Assembly (NCBI RefSeq): GCF_022201045.2
Contig: NC_068563.1
Location: 5,270,001 to 5,334,000 of the forward strand
Source of the DNA: Citrus sinensis
Taxonomy: Eukaryota > Streptophyta > Magnoliopsida > Sapindales > Rutaceae
Length of the DNA: 64,000 bases
Direction of reading: 5' to 3'
A program made the translations under genes and the position numbers. The notes beneath the pieces were generated by a model. It was not told the DNA's origin, searched no databases, and saw only the letters and a program-made list of their open reading frames with translations. Of the stretch, positions 22,656-33,479 are shown piece after piece; position 1 is the stretch's first letter; every line of letters begins with the position of its first letter.

Positions 22656-24763
22656 CTAAGGATTATGAGGGTCAACGGCTTCAGCAGGTGAAGGATCAGT
22701 TGTCCCAGGAGGTGGAGGATCAGCAATACTGGGAGGAGGCAGCATGGATCCTTGTCCCATTTCAAAAGCACGTCCCCCAACTCCCCCCTCGTGCACCTCA
22801 TCTAAAGGAGCCTCCACCTGATTCTGCTCACCTTGCTCCTTATCTCCCTGGCCGACCCCAGCCATGTACCTCTCCACTCCAGCCTCCAGCTTGCTCATGT
22901 CCAGCTCGGGATATTCTTCCTTAAGCACAGACATGATGCACTTATAGGAGAAGGCAACCCCAGAGTCATACTCGGCATCCAGCCGATCGTCCACATCAGC
23001 GGATTTGCCTTTCTCCTCAGCCAGCTGCTCACCCAAGGATTTGATTTCCCCCTCAAGGGCAGCCCTCAGAGTATCCCTTTCAATTTGAGTAGCCTGAAGA
23101 TCAGATCTCAGGTCACCTAACTCGCCCTCAAGCTTGGAGGAAGTGGACTCAGCAACAGCAACTTTCTCCTCAAGCTCCGTAAGCTGTTTGTTCAGCTCGG
23201 CCAGTTTCTCCTTGGAGCGGTCAGCAGATTCAACTTTCTTTTTCAACTCTTGGTTATCAGCCTGGAGTTTCTTCTCATGACGAGCGGACCAGGTCTTGTA
23301 GCACATGACCATTGTGGCCAGCCTGAAGGAGACTCTCTGAACAGAAGCGGCCAACTCGGAGAGGCTCATGCTCTCGATGTCCTTCACCATCTTGGGCCCA
23401 ACCGACTTTTTATAATCCTTCTGATATGGGCTTAGGTAGTCACCTTGATCCCGAGATGGAAGAGGAGAAGATCGGTCCCCAGACTGCAAGCTGGCCTCAG
23501 GATTCTTGTCGGAGGTTTTCTCCCCACCACTCTTACGAGGTGGAGGAGGGGGCAGAGCAGGAACAAGGGCCTTGGAAGGACCGACGCTGGGTTTCTTCGG
23601 AGGAGGGTTGCTGGAGTTACTCGGGCCCCGACCACGCTTCCTGCTCATCGCGCTGAGGATCTTGTTATCCATCCCGGCAGCTATGTCCACTAAGCCCGAG
23701 CCGACCAAACTTGTTGGTGACAGGAGGTCTTGGCAGGTAGACGCATTCAAGAGAGCAGTTTCCACCTGAAGCAAGGGTCGATCTTCAAGCCCCCCGATCA
23801 AACCCCATGACTCTGAAATAACAAATAAGGTTAAAGAACCCAATAAGTGGCAATTCGAAAAAGAATACAGGCAAAAAATGAACGACCTGGGGTGACAAAC
23901 TGCGTTGGTAGGTAAAGATCACCACTCAACGAACGAAGTGCTGAACACCATTTTCCCCCAGCAAAGAAGAATTTGTTCTTCCAATTCTTGCACGAGGAGG
24001 GGAAACCGGTGATCGACTTTCTCTTCGCAGAACTGGACATGAAGTAGTACCAGCCCGCCTCCCTTGGGCTGCTCCGCAGCTGATACAAATGCTTTACTTC
24101 AACAAGGGAAGGCTCCTCCAACCCGCACCTCTCCCACAACACAAACATAGCCGATAGAACCCTCCACCCGTTCGGGTGTAGCTGACCTGGGGCCAGATGC
24201 ATACCTCCCAATATCTTGGCAAAATAACGCTGAAGGGGCAGCCGAGCTCCTAGTTTAAAACTCTCTAAGTGCATCGTCACATACCCCCGCGGAGGCCGAC
24301 TAGGAACGTCACCATTCCCAGAGACTACAAGAAGAACATCGTTGGGGATGTTGTAGAGATTCCTAAGTTTAAATAGATAAGTGGGGGTGGAGGCACAAGC
24401 CATGAAATCAATAGGGTAGGAATCAGCCTCCACCCTATGGCCTAGGTTCCTTTTCTGATCAGGTCTTCTCGGTCCGGAACTGCTCCCCTCACCATCACTA
24501 ACTCCTTCAGAGACCCCAACCCCACCAGAACTGTGATTCTCACCAGAGCCCGACGCAGGTCCACCTCTATTCCCTATAAGCTCTAGTTCGGGGGAAGGAG
24601 AGATAACCAAAGGGCGTGGGTATTCAAGAGTATCCATGCCATGGGAAGGACCTACACTACTGGAGGGGCCTAAGTAATCAGTGGGTATTGGCACATTGAG
24701 GCCTGAGTCCCCTGACTCTTCATCACCCTCATCAACAATTAACTTCCTCTTCCGATTTGACAT
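22656..24763 (-). CDS. Antisense accessory gene of Gypsy element 1 (putative gypsy-type transposon domain)
   Basis: Two exons on the minus strand, 24763-23887 and 23812-22656, join in phase across a 74-bp intron (CCCCAG/GTCGTT, TATTTCAG/AGTC) to 677 codons. The middle of exon 1 (YVTMHLESFKLGARLPLQRY, then LHPNGWRVLSAM) matches what I remember of the plant 'putative gypsy type transposon' family (PF04195). Exon 2 has a proline- and lysine-rich stretch, then a long coiled coil (about 23290-23000: QELKKKV, LAELNKQLTELEEKV). Its role is unknown. Antisense genes between integrase and 3' LTR are known in Tat-lineage elements. It is undamaged while gag and pol are broken. The start at 24763 is the first ATG before a lysine/arginine-rich leader; an upstream frame to 24955 is possible. 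Confidence 0.75.
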
Positions 24764-25185
24764 ACCGGAATCCCCAAAAAAAAAACAGAGAAAACTCGAG
24801 TATATGGACACAAAGAAGGCAACACAGAACCCAATCAATAACAACCAGAGGAAAAGGTTAAAGACTATACCTGGAATAGACTGACACTGATAGCGCTGCC
24901 GTGACAGAGAAAACACCCGGCAAATGGATACTCCGGACGCTGGAAGTGTGAGCAAAGTTCAGAGAAAATTTGGTTGACGGCGGAGAAACGAATAGCAAGA
25001 TGATGATGACTCCAGTCTAGGGATTTGAAACAAAAAGGGGAAAATGGAAGCATTTAAGTGATGAGATATGCCAGCTCACCCCCCCATATATCGAGGACGG
25101 ATAGCCCGTCGTTTCAAATTTCACCAAATTTCAACCAGATTCTGAAATCAGTTTCTACTCTTAACTCATTTCACTCGCCAGACCA

Positions 25186-25201
25186 GAAACTGGGGGACTG
25201 G
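25186..25201 (+). other. Polypurine tract of Gypsy element 1
   Basis: AGAAACTGGGGGACTGG ends directly at the first base of the 3' LTR (25202). It is the usual plus-strand primer site. Confidence 0.7.
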
Positions 25202-25863
25202 TGTTGAGTACATAAAGGCACCAGGTCGGCCATGCTACTGGTTCCGCCCCGGCACGGATCTTTTCAGCTATATGGTACGAGCAGAACACGGGGTTAAACA
25301 GGAGTCGACCCGAGATGAATGCGACCAGGAAAACATACCTACCAGAAGTATACGCCGAGCCGATACTCATCCCCAGGAAAGCGGGAACACGATCTCACAA
25401 AATCGCAGTAGTTGCGCTTCTCCCAGAACGGTTGAAGGACACGTGAGATCCACGTTTGCCCACAATCTAACAGTTAGAGTCCCATGAGGGGCTACCACCA
25501 CCCGAAAAAGGAGGGATAAGGGGCAAACGGAAAACGTGGGACAAAGAGAAAGACATCGAAGAAGACGGGGACAGAAAAAATGGAGAGAGGGGAAACGCTG
25601 CCAAATTGCAACCAGGCCATTTCCTTACAAATTTCTTAAATCCATATTACGCTGTTTTCCCGTAAACACCTTGTGCTAACTTAGGCATCGGAGGGTTTAC
25701 GCCAGCAAAACCACCGGCGTCTCTGATCCGTTTTTGCTGAACGCAGGTCTAGTGAGAGAGGGAAGGGCGATTCTAACCCCAGTGGTTCGAGTGACAGTTG
25801 ATAACACAAACGTTGGTGACAGAATCTGGTCGGTCCAAGGGCGAGTAGATTTCAGCATCAACA
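25202..25863 (+). repeat. 3' LTR of Gypsy element 1, TATA box deleted
   Basis: 662 bp, identical in layout to the 5' LTR, but lacking 14 bp that contain CTATAAAA in the 5' copy. At 25541 it reads ACAAAGAGAAAGAC. The gap is bounded by AAAG direct repeats, fitting replication slippage. Confidence 0.93.
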
Positions 25864-26180
25864 GGTGGTAAATCTATTTTAAGGAGACTATTTTTGTGCA
25901 GGCCTCATGTTCCTTTTTTTTATTTCAATTCGGTTTCTTCTTCTTCTGTTCTTCATTTATTGTTTCCGATTGCTAGTTTACACTATTGTTTAAATTAGCT
26001 AACATATAATTTGTTATCTCACTGTTTGGTTTTCTTACAGTTTCCCCCTAAAAACCAAAAATTTTCAACAATTTTATCTCTTTTACGGAGTTGTCATATA
26101 CATTCTCTTTCCACAGGGAATGGAGCTATCGCTGCCCAAAAAAATGTGTTGCCAGAAGAAAACACTGGATTCACTTTCTT

Positions 26181-26464
26181 CTGTGCTTAGTTATTATTGT
26201 CTTATTGGTTTCGAGTCTTGGAACTCACAGGATTCTGTGTGTATATATTATTCCATTTATGTATTTGTATATTACATTTCAAAAACTCAAATTAATTGAT
26301 TTATTAAATCTCTAAAAGAGATTGATTACACACCTGAAATCAAAGACTCAGAAATGTATGCATCCCAGCGGCCAATTTCTTGGAACATTCTTGTTCTTCC
26401 TTCGAAGCAAACTAACAAAAGACTCCGTTGCACTAACTCATCAGTTCATGGAATTTTAAGAAGC
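26181..26464. other. Spacer, no gene seen
   Basis: This short stretch lies between the end of the pectinesterase relic and the stop codon of the syntaxin remnant. It may be former 3' flank of the syntaxin gene. Confidence 0.4.
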
Positions 26465-26902
26465 TTAGATGGAAATAAGCCATGCGAAAAGCAAAACCAG
26501 CACGAAAGAAACAACACACCACGCCCAAATCCTTCTCTTTTTCTTCATTTGCTCCGCACAGAATAATCCATTTGTGCCACCATTGATGTAAGCACAGCGC
26601 TTTGCCACATTCTTTTCAATATCATTCATCTTCTCCTCTTGTGCCACCACCAACACAGCCGTGTCAAGCAACACGAGATGAAACTCTGTCAAGCTCCTCG
26701 GTATCTCCATCAAAGCCTCTTGCCTTTGCTGAGTCTGCATCGCCAAATCTTCTTTGTCTCGAAAACCTTCCCTTCCCCTTATGCATAAGGGAAATCTCCC
26801 AAAATCATCTTCTCTGTCACTTCCTCACTGGCTTCCTCTCCAATCATCTTGTAATACTTCATTTTAAGCCCTTCTTTGTAGTCTTTCAAAATATTTTCTA
26901 TA
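26465..26902 (-). pseudogene. Syntaxin (SYP11x-like) pseudogene, C-terminal part
   Basis: Read on minus from 26902: ENILKDYKEGLKMKYYKM and GEEASEEVTEKMILG, then after a stop/frame change EDLAMQTQQRQEALMEIPRS, FHLVLLDTAVLVVAQ and EKMNDIEKNV. This is the SNARE helix of a plant Qa-SNARE. It ends in a hydrophobic anchor (WAWCVVSFVLVLLFAWLI). GGTNGLFCAEQMKKK precedes the anchor as in KNOLLE/SYP112-like proteins. Such syntaxins drive vesicle fusion at the plasma membrane or cell plate. The piece continues upstream, on the far side of a MITE, at 28512. Confidence 0.82.
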
Positions 26903-27440
26903 GGGTGCGTTTGTCTCACTGCATTGTATTATGTTATATTGCATTATTTTAATGCTGGTGTATTGTATTATGTTGTATTGCATTAGAACTATATTATAAT
27001 AATATTGTACAATGCTTGGTGCTACACTGTACTGTATTATTTTTTTAATTAATTTAAATTAAATATTATATTATATTATATTAATGTTTTATATTATATT
27101 AATATATTTAAATTGCATTAATATTTTATGTTATTATTTATATTATTATTAATTTTAAATTAATATTATTTAAATTTATTCATATTTAAATATTTTTATT
27201 AATCATAATAAGTTATAAATTTATTAATAAATTATAATGTAAAAATAAAAAAAATACTATTATTGAATGATAAATTATTTATTTATTAATTTATATTAAT
27301 AATTATAATGTAAAAACAAATAAAATAAAAATATTATATTAAATTAAAAACTATATTTATTTTTTATTTTAGTATTATAATAATAATAAAGTTAAAAGCA
27401 AAAGTTAAAAGCAAAAGCAAAAAAAAAAAAAAAAAACAAA

Positions 27441-27528
27441 GCTAATGCGTCAACTGACGCATTAGCTAATCCCGACTCACAGTCGGGATTAAGTCGGGAT
27501 TAACTAATGCGTCAGTTGACGCATTAGC
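27441..27528. repeat. Nested palindrome cluster inside the MITE
   Basis: GCTAATGCGTCA and TGACGCATTAGC form a palindrome with a 2-nt centre at 27441-27466. Its reverse complement returns at 27504-27528. Between them TAATCCCGACT is answered by AGTCGGGATTA twice. The block can fold as one long hairpin or as separate cruciforms. It follows an A-tract at about 27419-27436. Confidence 0.9.
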
Positions 27529-27612
27529 CCCCCACCTCAATCCCTTGCAATTTTGTTCCAAACATGAGTTTGGTATTATTTTAATGTGAACAGTGTTATA
27601 ATACACCATAAT

Positions 27613-28481
27613 TAGGGATGGCAATGGGCACCGCCCGCAGCGGGTTTGCCATTACCAAACCCAAACCCGCACAAAATTTAAATTACCAAACTCACCCGCA
27701 ACCCGCAGCGGGTTTTAATTTTTTTACAAAAACCCACCCGCAGCGGGTTTTAACAATTACCAAACCCGCAATGGTATTCGGCGGATTTTTTGCGGGTTTC
27801 CGTATTTAAAATCACACATGTTTAATATATAAATTTATAATAATAACCTCAAATTCCATATAACATACTTAATTTTATATTTAAATAATGTAAATGAAAA
27901 ATTAAAATTTCCACATCAATTCAACACAAATTCTCAAATTTAAGTATAAATTACACAAATCCATTTAAAAAACACAAACTAGTATCTAAAAATAATAATT
28001 ACATTTCATATTATCATTTAAAACAAACTCCAAGAGAATATATTCATTTCATTCACCACCATAAGCACCCATCCAACACAATGCCTATAATAATAATTAA
28101 GATTAATATTTTCAAATACTAATTCGAAGGAAAATGCATTTAGTTTTCTTTAGATTATGACTTTAGAATAGGATATAGGCCACATACACACATACACAAC
28201 TTTGAGCCTTTGGCTATTTGATAATTTAATTAATGACATTATTTTCTTTATACATTTTTAGATTAAAATTAAATTAAAAATATTTGAAAAAAATATTGCG
28301 GGTTTGGTGGATATCCATGCGGGTATCCACCGGATATAAGGTTAATACCAAACCCACCCGCATCCATGTGCGGGTTTTAATTTATAATACTAAACTCGCC
28401 CGCAATGGGTAAAATTACCCGCAACAGGCGGATTTTGGCGGATGGATTTGGGCGGGTTTGCAGGTACAATTGCCATCCCTA
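27613..28481. mobile_element. hAT non-autonomous element with perfect target duplication
   Basis: TAGGGATGGCAA (27613-27624) and TTGCCATCCCTA (28470-28481) are perfect inverted repeats. The 8-bp duplication ACCATAAT is identical at 27605-27612 and 28482-28489. Subterminal GCGGGTTT motifs occur many times at both ends. There is no transposase sequence. Confidence 0.93.
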
Positions 28482-28511
28482 ACCATAATCACATGCACCC
28501 CAAACACACCC

Positions 28512-28700
28512 ATAAGGAACTGAAAATCAAGCATCATCTCCCTTAACTTGGCTAGCAAGCCACTAGTCACGGAGACCCCAGTTCGATCAACAGGGCCCTC
28601 GCTTCTTTATAAGCCATAGGCACATTTCAATTTTCGATATTGGACTGATCAACTGATGCCGATCTAGCTTTAATGCTCTTTGCTTTTCAAAGTAATTCAA
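28512..28700 (-). pseudogene. Syntaxin pseudogene, central part
   Basis: Minus-strand reading from about 28700 gives KAKSIKAR, then DQSNI, then after a frame change VDRTGVSVTSGLLAKLREMM and LDFQFL, which runs into the MITE at 28511. These are the end of the Habc bundle and the linker of a plant Qa-SNARE. TGA stands where the family has Arg (CGA) just before KAKSIKAR. This piece links directly to the C-terminal part at 26902. Confidence 0.8.
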
Positions 28701-29476
28701 TTCCAATACTTTAATAGTTCATTTATCAATTGCTAATTTATCAATTGCTAATCAAAATATATTGGAATCGGAATTCATATTTATAATTAGTTGTTTACTT
28801 TATCTATAGAAATTAGAATTAAAATAGGTTATATTTTTATTGGTGTATTTACTTGATTTAAGTATTAGAATGAACTATTACAAATTATCAAAAGTTCTTT
28901 AATTAATAATTGTTCTTAGTATAATTATTATCTATTATGATATAACAATAATAATGATAGTAATAATAGTAATTATTGTTGTTGTTATTATTATTATTAT
29001 TAATAATAAAAATATTAATCAAATTAATGACAATAACAACAATAATAATAAAATATTAAAAATATTTTAATTGGCACAAACATTTTGGATGATCTGTCAT
29101 TTATTGTTTTGTTTCCAACCATCATGTCATTCTCCAAAAAATATTATAGACGACAGGCTGTCCAAACATTCATGCAACCAACATGCGTAAATAGCATACG
29201 TCAAAGCATACTACATATGACAAGTTGTTTATGTTTTGACGGTAGACGATATATAGTTAGGTTTATAGATAATTCGACGAATTAACGTACTACTACTTCC
29301 TTGATAAACAATGTGTCGTCAATAAAGCCGAATTCCATGTGATTTTAATTAAAGTAAAGATTGTTTATTTTTTAACATTTACGTGGAATTATAATCAAAT
29401 CAATTGTAATTGTAGAAACACACACACACACAAATACGAGTGATCACAACATTTAAGTTTTAATTAAAGTCCCATC
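28701..29476. other. AT-rich spacer with ATT/AAT trinucleotide runs
   Basis: ATT- and AAT-type runs lie at about 28950-29056. No supported gene; the frame at 29085 has no recognisable motif. Confidence 0.45.
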
Positions 29477-30238
29477 CAGTGGCGGCGCCACATTAGAACT
29501 GGAGGGGCTGAAGCCCCCCTAGACGTTTTAAAATTTACAAATTTAGTTAGATATTTGTCCCATTTTAAATTTGATTTACCAAGAAAGTTCCTGCTAAAAT
29601 TTAAAAATAACCAATATATTAAATATTTATTTTTACACTTCCAACCCATAAAGAAATATTGTATTTTGAAGTTTCTCCAGCCCTAACTCTCCTCACACAA
29701 AAAAAAAAAAAAAAAACTATTTCACCTCACCGATTTTATCCAAATAATTTTTCTTTAATGAGTCTTATCACACTTAAAATTCAACTTAATATTTACATCA
29801 TAGAAGTGAGTTCTGATAACAAATTTTCAAAATTTGAAAGGAATTGATAAGCTAACAAGAAAAATAGTTGATACTAAAAAGGATAAATTATATTCACCAA
29901 TTTATTTATTGTTTTTACTAGTTCCCATAACTATAGTAAAAAAAAGTATTTTTGACTATAAATTTTATGAAAAATCATCTATTAAATCAGATGAGAAATC
30001 AATGATTGAGTGATATTATTGTTGTATATATAGAAAAAGATTTATTTTGTATTCTTGATGATAAGGTTATTCTTCATTTTTTTTAACATATTAAAACAAG
30101 TCGAGGTCAGTTATAAATGTATTGAATTGAATATATTAATAAATTTTTAATTTGGTATTTGTTACTTGTTGACCATTTTAAATTATATTATTATTTAAAT
30201 TTAGCCCTTGCTATATTAAATTCCCGGCACCGCCACTA
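29477..30238. mobile_element. hAT-like element, 762 bp
   Basis: It starts CAGTGGCGGCGCCA and ends GGCACCGCCACTA, an imperfect inverted repeat. The flanks GTCCCATC (29469-29476) and GTCCCAGC (30239-30246) match at 7 of 8 positions. The interior is AT-rich without an intact frame. Confidence 0.8.
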
Positions 30239-30246
30239 GTCCCAGC

Positions 30247-31543
30247 AATTGTGGGTCACTCATCTATTAAATGATGAATTTTGTAATTTATAAAATTACC
30301 TATTTACCATATAATAGATAAATTACTCAATTGTATAGTAATTGTAATAACAATTCCAATTACAACTATAACTTTTAATTACAATTAAAGCTATAATTGT
30401 GATTATAGTAAAATAATAAGATAATAAAATTTGGTCATATAAATATGGGTCCAGCTATCATGCACCTTGGGTACCGTACCCATTATCCAGTCCAGCCGTT
30501 AGATTATAATGAAGTTAATCCAATGGATGGAATTTTAGAAGGGTAAAAATCAATTGAAGTGGGCAGCTGTCCAAACCTGTTTCATGTACCAAATTAGTTT
30601 TAGGGAGCTGTAAACCCTTACCCGTATTTTGGCCGACGTCTACGGTTTATTGGAAGGATGAAAATTTTATTACTTTTGTATATCTATGGCTCGAGCAGCG
30701 CTGCTGTGTGGAATTTTTGAAGTGGCTTGCGGTGACTTGTACCTTGTCCTGGTGGTATTGAATGAAATAGAGATTGACAAAATTGTGGAGTAGAGGGCAA
30801 TAATTATCGAAATGGTTTGGAAACTATTTACTAGTAGTTGAATACGACCCATTTAAAGCGGTAGGATTGATGAGAAAATTGCGTTTCTACTCTGTAACAA
30901 GTGCAAATCCAAATTGTCGATTTACTTTCATATAATACGCCCACTGCAGCTTTCATTTTTTCTGTGCTTTCAACATATTCAACAATCCATCCACTTCACC
31001 ACTGCAACATTATTTTTTGCTCCAATTTCTTAGAACCTGTGGGATTTAGTGTCTCCGACTGCATTCTAAGCACCACTAATAAACTAAATGTACAAAAAAG
31101 AAAGAGCTTTTCATTCTTTGTTCATTATTATGTTACATAACATGTAACATAGTACGACCCATTATATTCCTCTTGCAACAAATAACATGTTAAAAACATA
31201 CATTTTTTGTCCCTCACAAACTACTTGCTTCTACGTATAATTGCTCCATCTAACAAATTTATTGTTATATACACCAACAATTTCTTGTTTCCTTTAATAA
31301 TATTATGTCACCGTTAACACTTCTTGTCTACTGACCAGTGCTCCCAGTTTCCTTCAATTGCCACATGGCCACTTCACACCTGCACAATCTTACTTTTTTT
31401 CATTCAACGACCACTTCAGTAGATGACAAAACAAGGGGCATGGTAGACAGAGCCTATAAATATTTCATTATATTATAATATTGTAGACTTGAAATCCATA
31501 AACTTCACTCTTTCTCATATTTTTTATATATATGAAAATTTTC
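30247..31543. other. AT-rich spacer, no gene seen
   Basis: Several short frames occur (for example at 30901 and on minus at 30852) but none shows a family motif. It separates the hAT element from Gypsy element 2. Confidence 0.45.
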
Positions 31544-31548
31544 AAAAG

Positions 31549-32501
31549 TGTTTGTGACTGATTTTGGGTCAATGAATAAAAAACCACAAAACCAACCCAA
31601 GAGCAATAAATTTATATTTTTGTCGAGAAGCGGGGTACCTTGCTTGTTCGGTATATGCGGGTTGTTTAGGCTTTTTGTGGAGCGAAAGAGGATTGAGATG
31701 ACGGTGGATATGGAGGGGGTCTGACTTTATGTGCAGAGGGTTGGTGAAACTAGCCTTAAACCTGCGAAACAACCAAAAAAGAGGTCAAAGGTGGAGCTGG
31801 GGCTAGTCGGCGACCGCACTCCGACGCTCAAGTCAGAGTTGCGTTATCTCAGGTTAGAGAGCTTACAAGCTCTCGGTAATGGAGGTTTTGAGGTTGAAGA
31901 AACCCTAGTTTTTCGTGGTGAGTGTCTTAACTTGATAAAATCAAACCTGAGTATTTATATGGTGTACCCCTGTCGCCGTGCCACATGGCACTATTTTAGT
32001 GACGTTCCCTGCTGTCATGTCAGGAATATTCTTATTTTCATGCATATGGCGGCTTAGACGTTTCAAAATTATAAGTGGAGAGCAAGTTTGTGGCGTATTC
32101 ACGTGCTAGGCGTAGTGGAGTGGTCCCGCGTACCTCTGTAATTCCGTTGTAATTTTGTAGGCGTAGCAGAAAAAGCTAGTAGTCCCAACTGTCACAATAT
32201 CACACTTTTGGCAGATTCGCTGGCGTGACAGGCGGCTCTCTCCTCTTTTGCGGCACGAGATTTCCTTATTTTTTTGGCACGTATCAAACCAATCTTTTTA
32301 AGATTCGGGGCCCACATATCCCTTCACATATTTACGAAGACTTTTGTATCCTTTCATGGTGTACTCGAGGTAACCCCGAAGTGCTTAGGGTAGCCGGGGT
32401 ACCTAGGGTACCCTAGGTACCCAAGGTACCCGAGATAAATTAATCTCTTAAATATCGACACGTGGCGCTTTATCATTGGCCCCATATTTCCTTCCCAAAC
32501 A
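31549..32501 (-). repeat. 3' LTR of Gypsy element 2
   Basis: 953 bp and bounded by TGTTTG and CAAACA. Inside the element, next to it, the minus strand reads AAACTAGGGGGATGC, a fitting polypurine tract. Near 32395-32435 four GGTACC palindromes follow one another. Confidence 0.9.
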
Positions 32502-33479
32502 GCATCCCCCTAGTTTCTTTATGGCTAAACTCTTAGAGGAACTGTTCGTGACACGTGGCGATATTTACACACTGAACTAATGCCTGTCTTCTTGGAGGAA
32601 CATCCCCTTAGTTTTTTTTTTTTTAAACATCGAACTGATGCTTGTCTTCACATCTCTCCAGCTTTTCTTGAGGGAGCGGTAACCGCCTGACACATGATTT
32701 GAATTTGAAAACACCCTTCTGCAAAAATTTTTTAACCTCTCACTTAATAAAGTACGATTTGTCAGGTTTAATTAAACTTGTTCCGCTCTTTTTATGTTAC
32801 CACTTTATTTTGAAAATCCCAAAAAATCTCCTATCAAGTTTAATTGCCTCCGTGGCTTCTTCTTACTCAGATTTTGAGTTTCAAATCTAGTCAAATCTTT
32901 TCAACCGCAGGGTTTATGTCATCTTCCTTTTTTTTTCTGACAAATCATATTCTACACATTTTTATTTCCACTTTACTCTCTTTCATTTTGCAATCCCCAA
33001 AACTTTTTCTCTTCTTCTCCAATTTCCAACGCCTCCTCATCTCCCTTTTTTCTTCTTTATTATGCCTTTTGCTTCTTGCCCTTTCGGCTTCCGTCTCCTT
33101 TTTTTTTTTTATCTCTTTGCTTGCTCTCGGCCCACCATTACATTTTCTTTCTCTTTTTGCATTTCTCCTTTTTCTCTTTTCTTTATCTTCTTCCATGCTC
33201 CATTAACATTTCTCATCCAGGTAATCTTCCCTTACTTCTCTTTTTCACTTCTCTTTTTCTTTTCTCTTTCTTGGCCCACCATCACTTTTTCATTCTCTTT
33301 TGCTTTTCTCCCTTCTTTCGGTCAACTCTCCTTTTCTCTTTTTTGTTTTCTTTTTCTCATTTTCCTTCCCTCTCGGCTGCACTTCTTTTTGCACGTTTCC
33401 GGCGAGCTCTTGGCAGTTGCTGCGGCGGTCTCTAGTGCCCGAGAAAAACTCGTACAAAGAATTCCAGACCTAAATTTTC
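32502..33479. promoter_or_regulatory. Pyrimidine-rich leader of the antisense gene in element 2
   Basis: From about 32925 to 33400 the plus strand is dominated by C and T (TTTCTCTT-type runs). This produces several overlapping low-complexity frames that I do not regard as genes. It lies just upstream of the plus-strand accessory gene and may be its promoter and leader. Confidence 0.45.

Larger units (their letters stand above)
13361..25863 (+). mobile_element. Gypsy LTR retrotransposon, Tat lineage (element 1)
   Basis: This is a complete 12.5-kb element. Its LTRs at 13361-14036 and 25202-25863 run TGTTGA...TCAACA, flanked by a perfect 5-bp duplication GGTGG (13356-13360 and 25864-25868). The order is LTR, primer-binding region, gag, protease, reverse transcriptase, RNase H, integrase, a 68-bp tandem repeat array, an antisense gene and LTR. 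The antisense gene and large 3' region are features of Tat/Ogre-type elements. By eye the LTRs differ at about 9 substitutions (most of them C/T or G/A transitions) plus one 14-bp gap over 662 bp. That suggests a fairly recent insertion, although gag and pol contain stops and frameshifts. Confidence 0.95.
12516..26039 (+). mobile_element. Solo LTR (about 1.0 kb) split by a nested Gypsy element
   Basis: The outer insertion begins TGTTGG at 12516 and ends TTACA at 26039, flanked by a perfect 5-bp duplication GTTTC (12511-12515 and 26040-26044). Without the nested element its length is 845 + 171 bp. It contains a TATA-like GTATAAAAAG near 13150 and no coding domain or second LTR. This fits a solo LTR left by recombination. 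I cannot name its family. Confidence 0.8.
12394..26180 (+). pseudogene. Pectinesterase relic (copy 3), split by a 13.5-kb LTR insertion
   Basis: Two pieces of one relic flank the transposon stack. The left piece, 12394-12515, matches the end of exon 3 ([10 protein letters not shown]-type sequence, here ICGNAASHFE) and the start of intron 3 of copy 2. The right piece, 26040-26180, continues at the same intron position and runs into exon 4 (TTTTACGGAGTTGTCATATA, then the NTGFTF region) before diverging. It is therefore a partial duplicate, broken before the LTR element landed in its intron. It cannot encode a protein. Confidence 0.85.
26903..28511. mobile_element. MITE inserted in the syntaxin gene, itself carrying a hAT element
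   Basis: Ends GGGTGCGTTTG (26903) and, inverted, GGGTGTGTTTG (28511) are flanked by ATA (26900-26902 and 28512-28514). Removing the element and one ATA restores an in-frame syntaxin reading, FQFLIENILKDYKEGLK, which confirms the 3-bp duplication. The terminal sequence and 3-bp duplication suggest PIF/Harbinger type, but the interior is AT-rich and non-coding. A hAT element (27613-28481) is nested inside it. Confidence 0.8.

Noticed and set aside
22688-23769. Plus-strand frames opposite the antisense gene
   Set aside because: Shadows of the minus-strand coding sequence, which has a clean intron and a coiled coil. The plus frames are short and overlap each other.
30470-30620. GGGTACCGTACCC and nearby short repeats as another GGTACC element
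   Set aside because: A single occurrence without LTR-like context; treated as chance.
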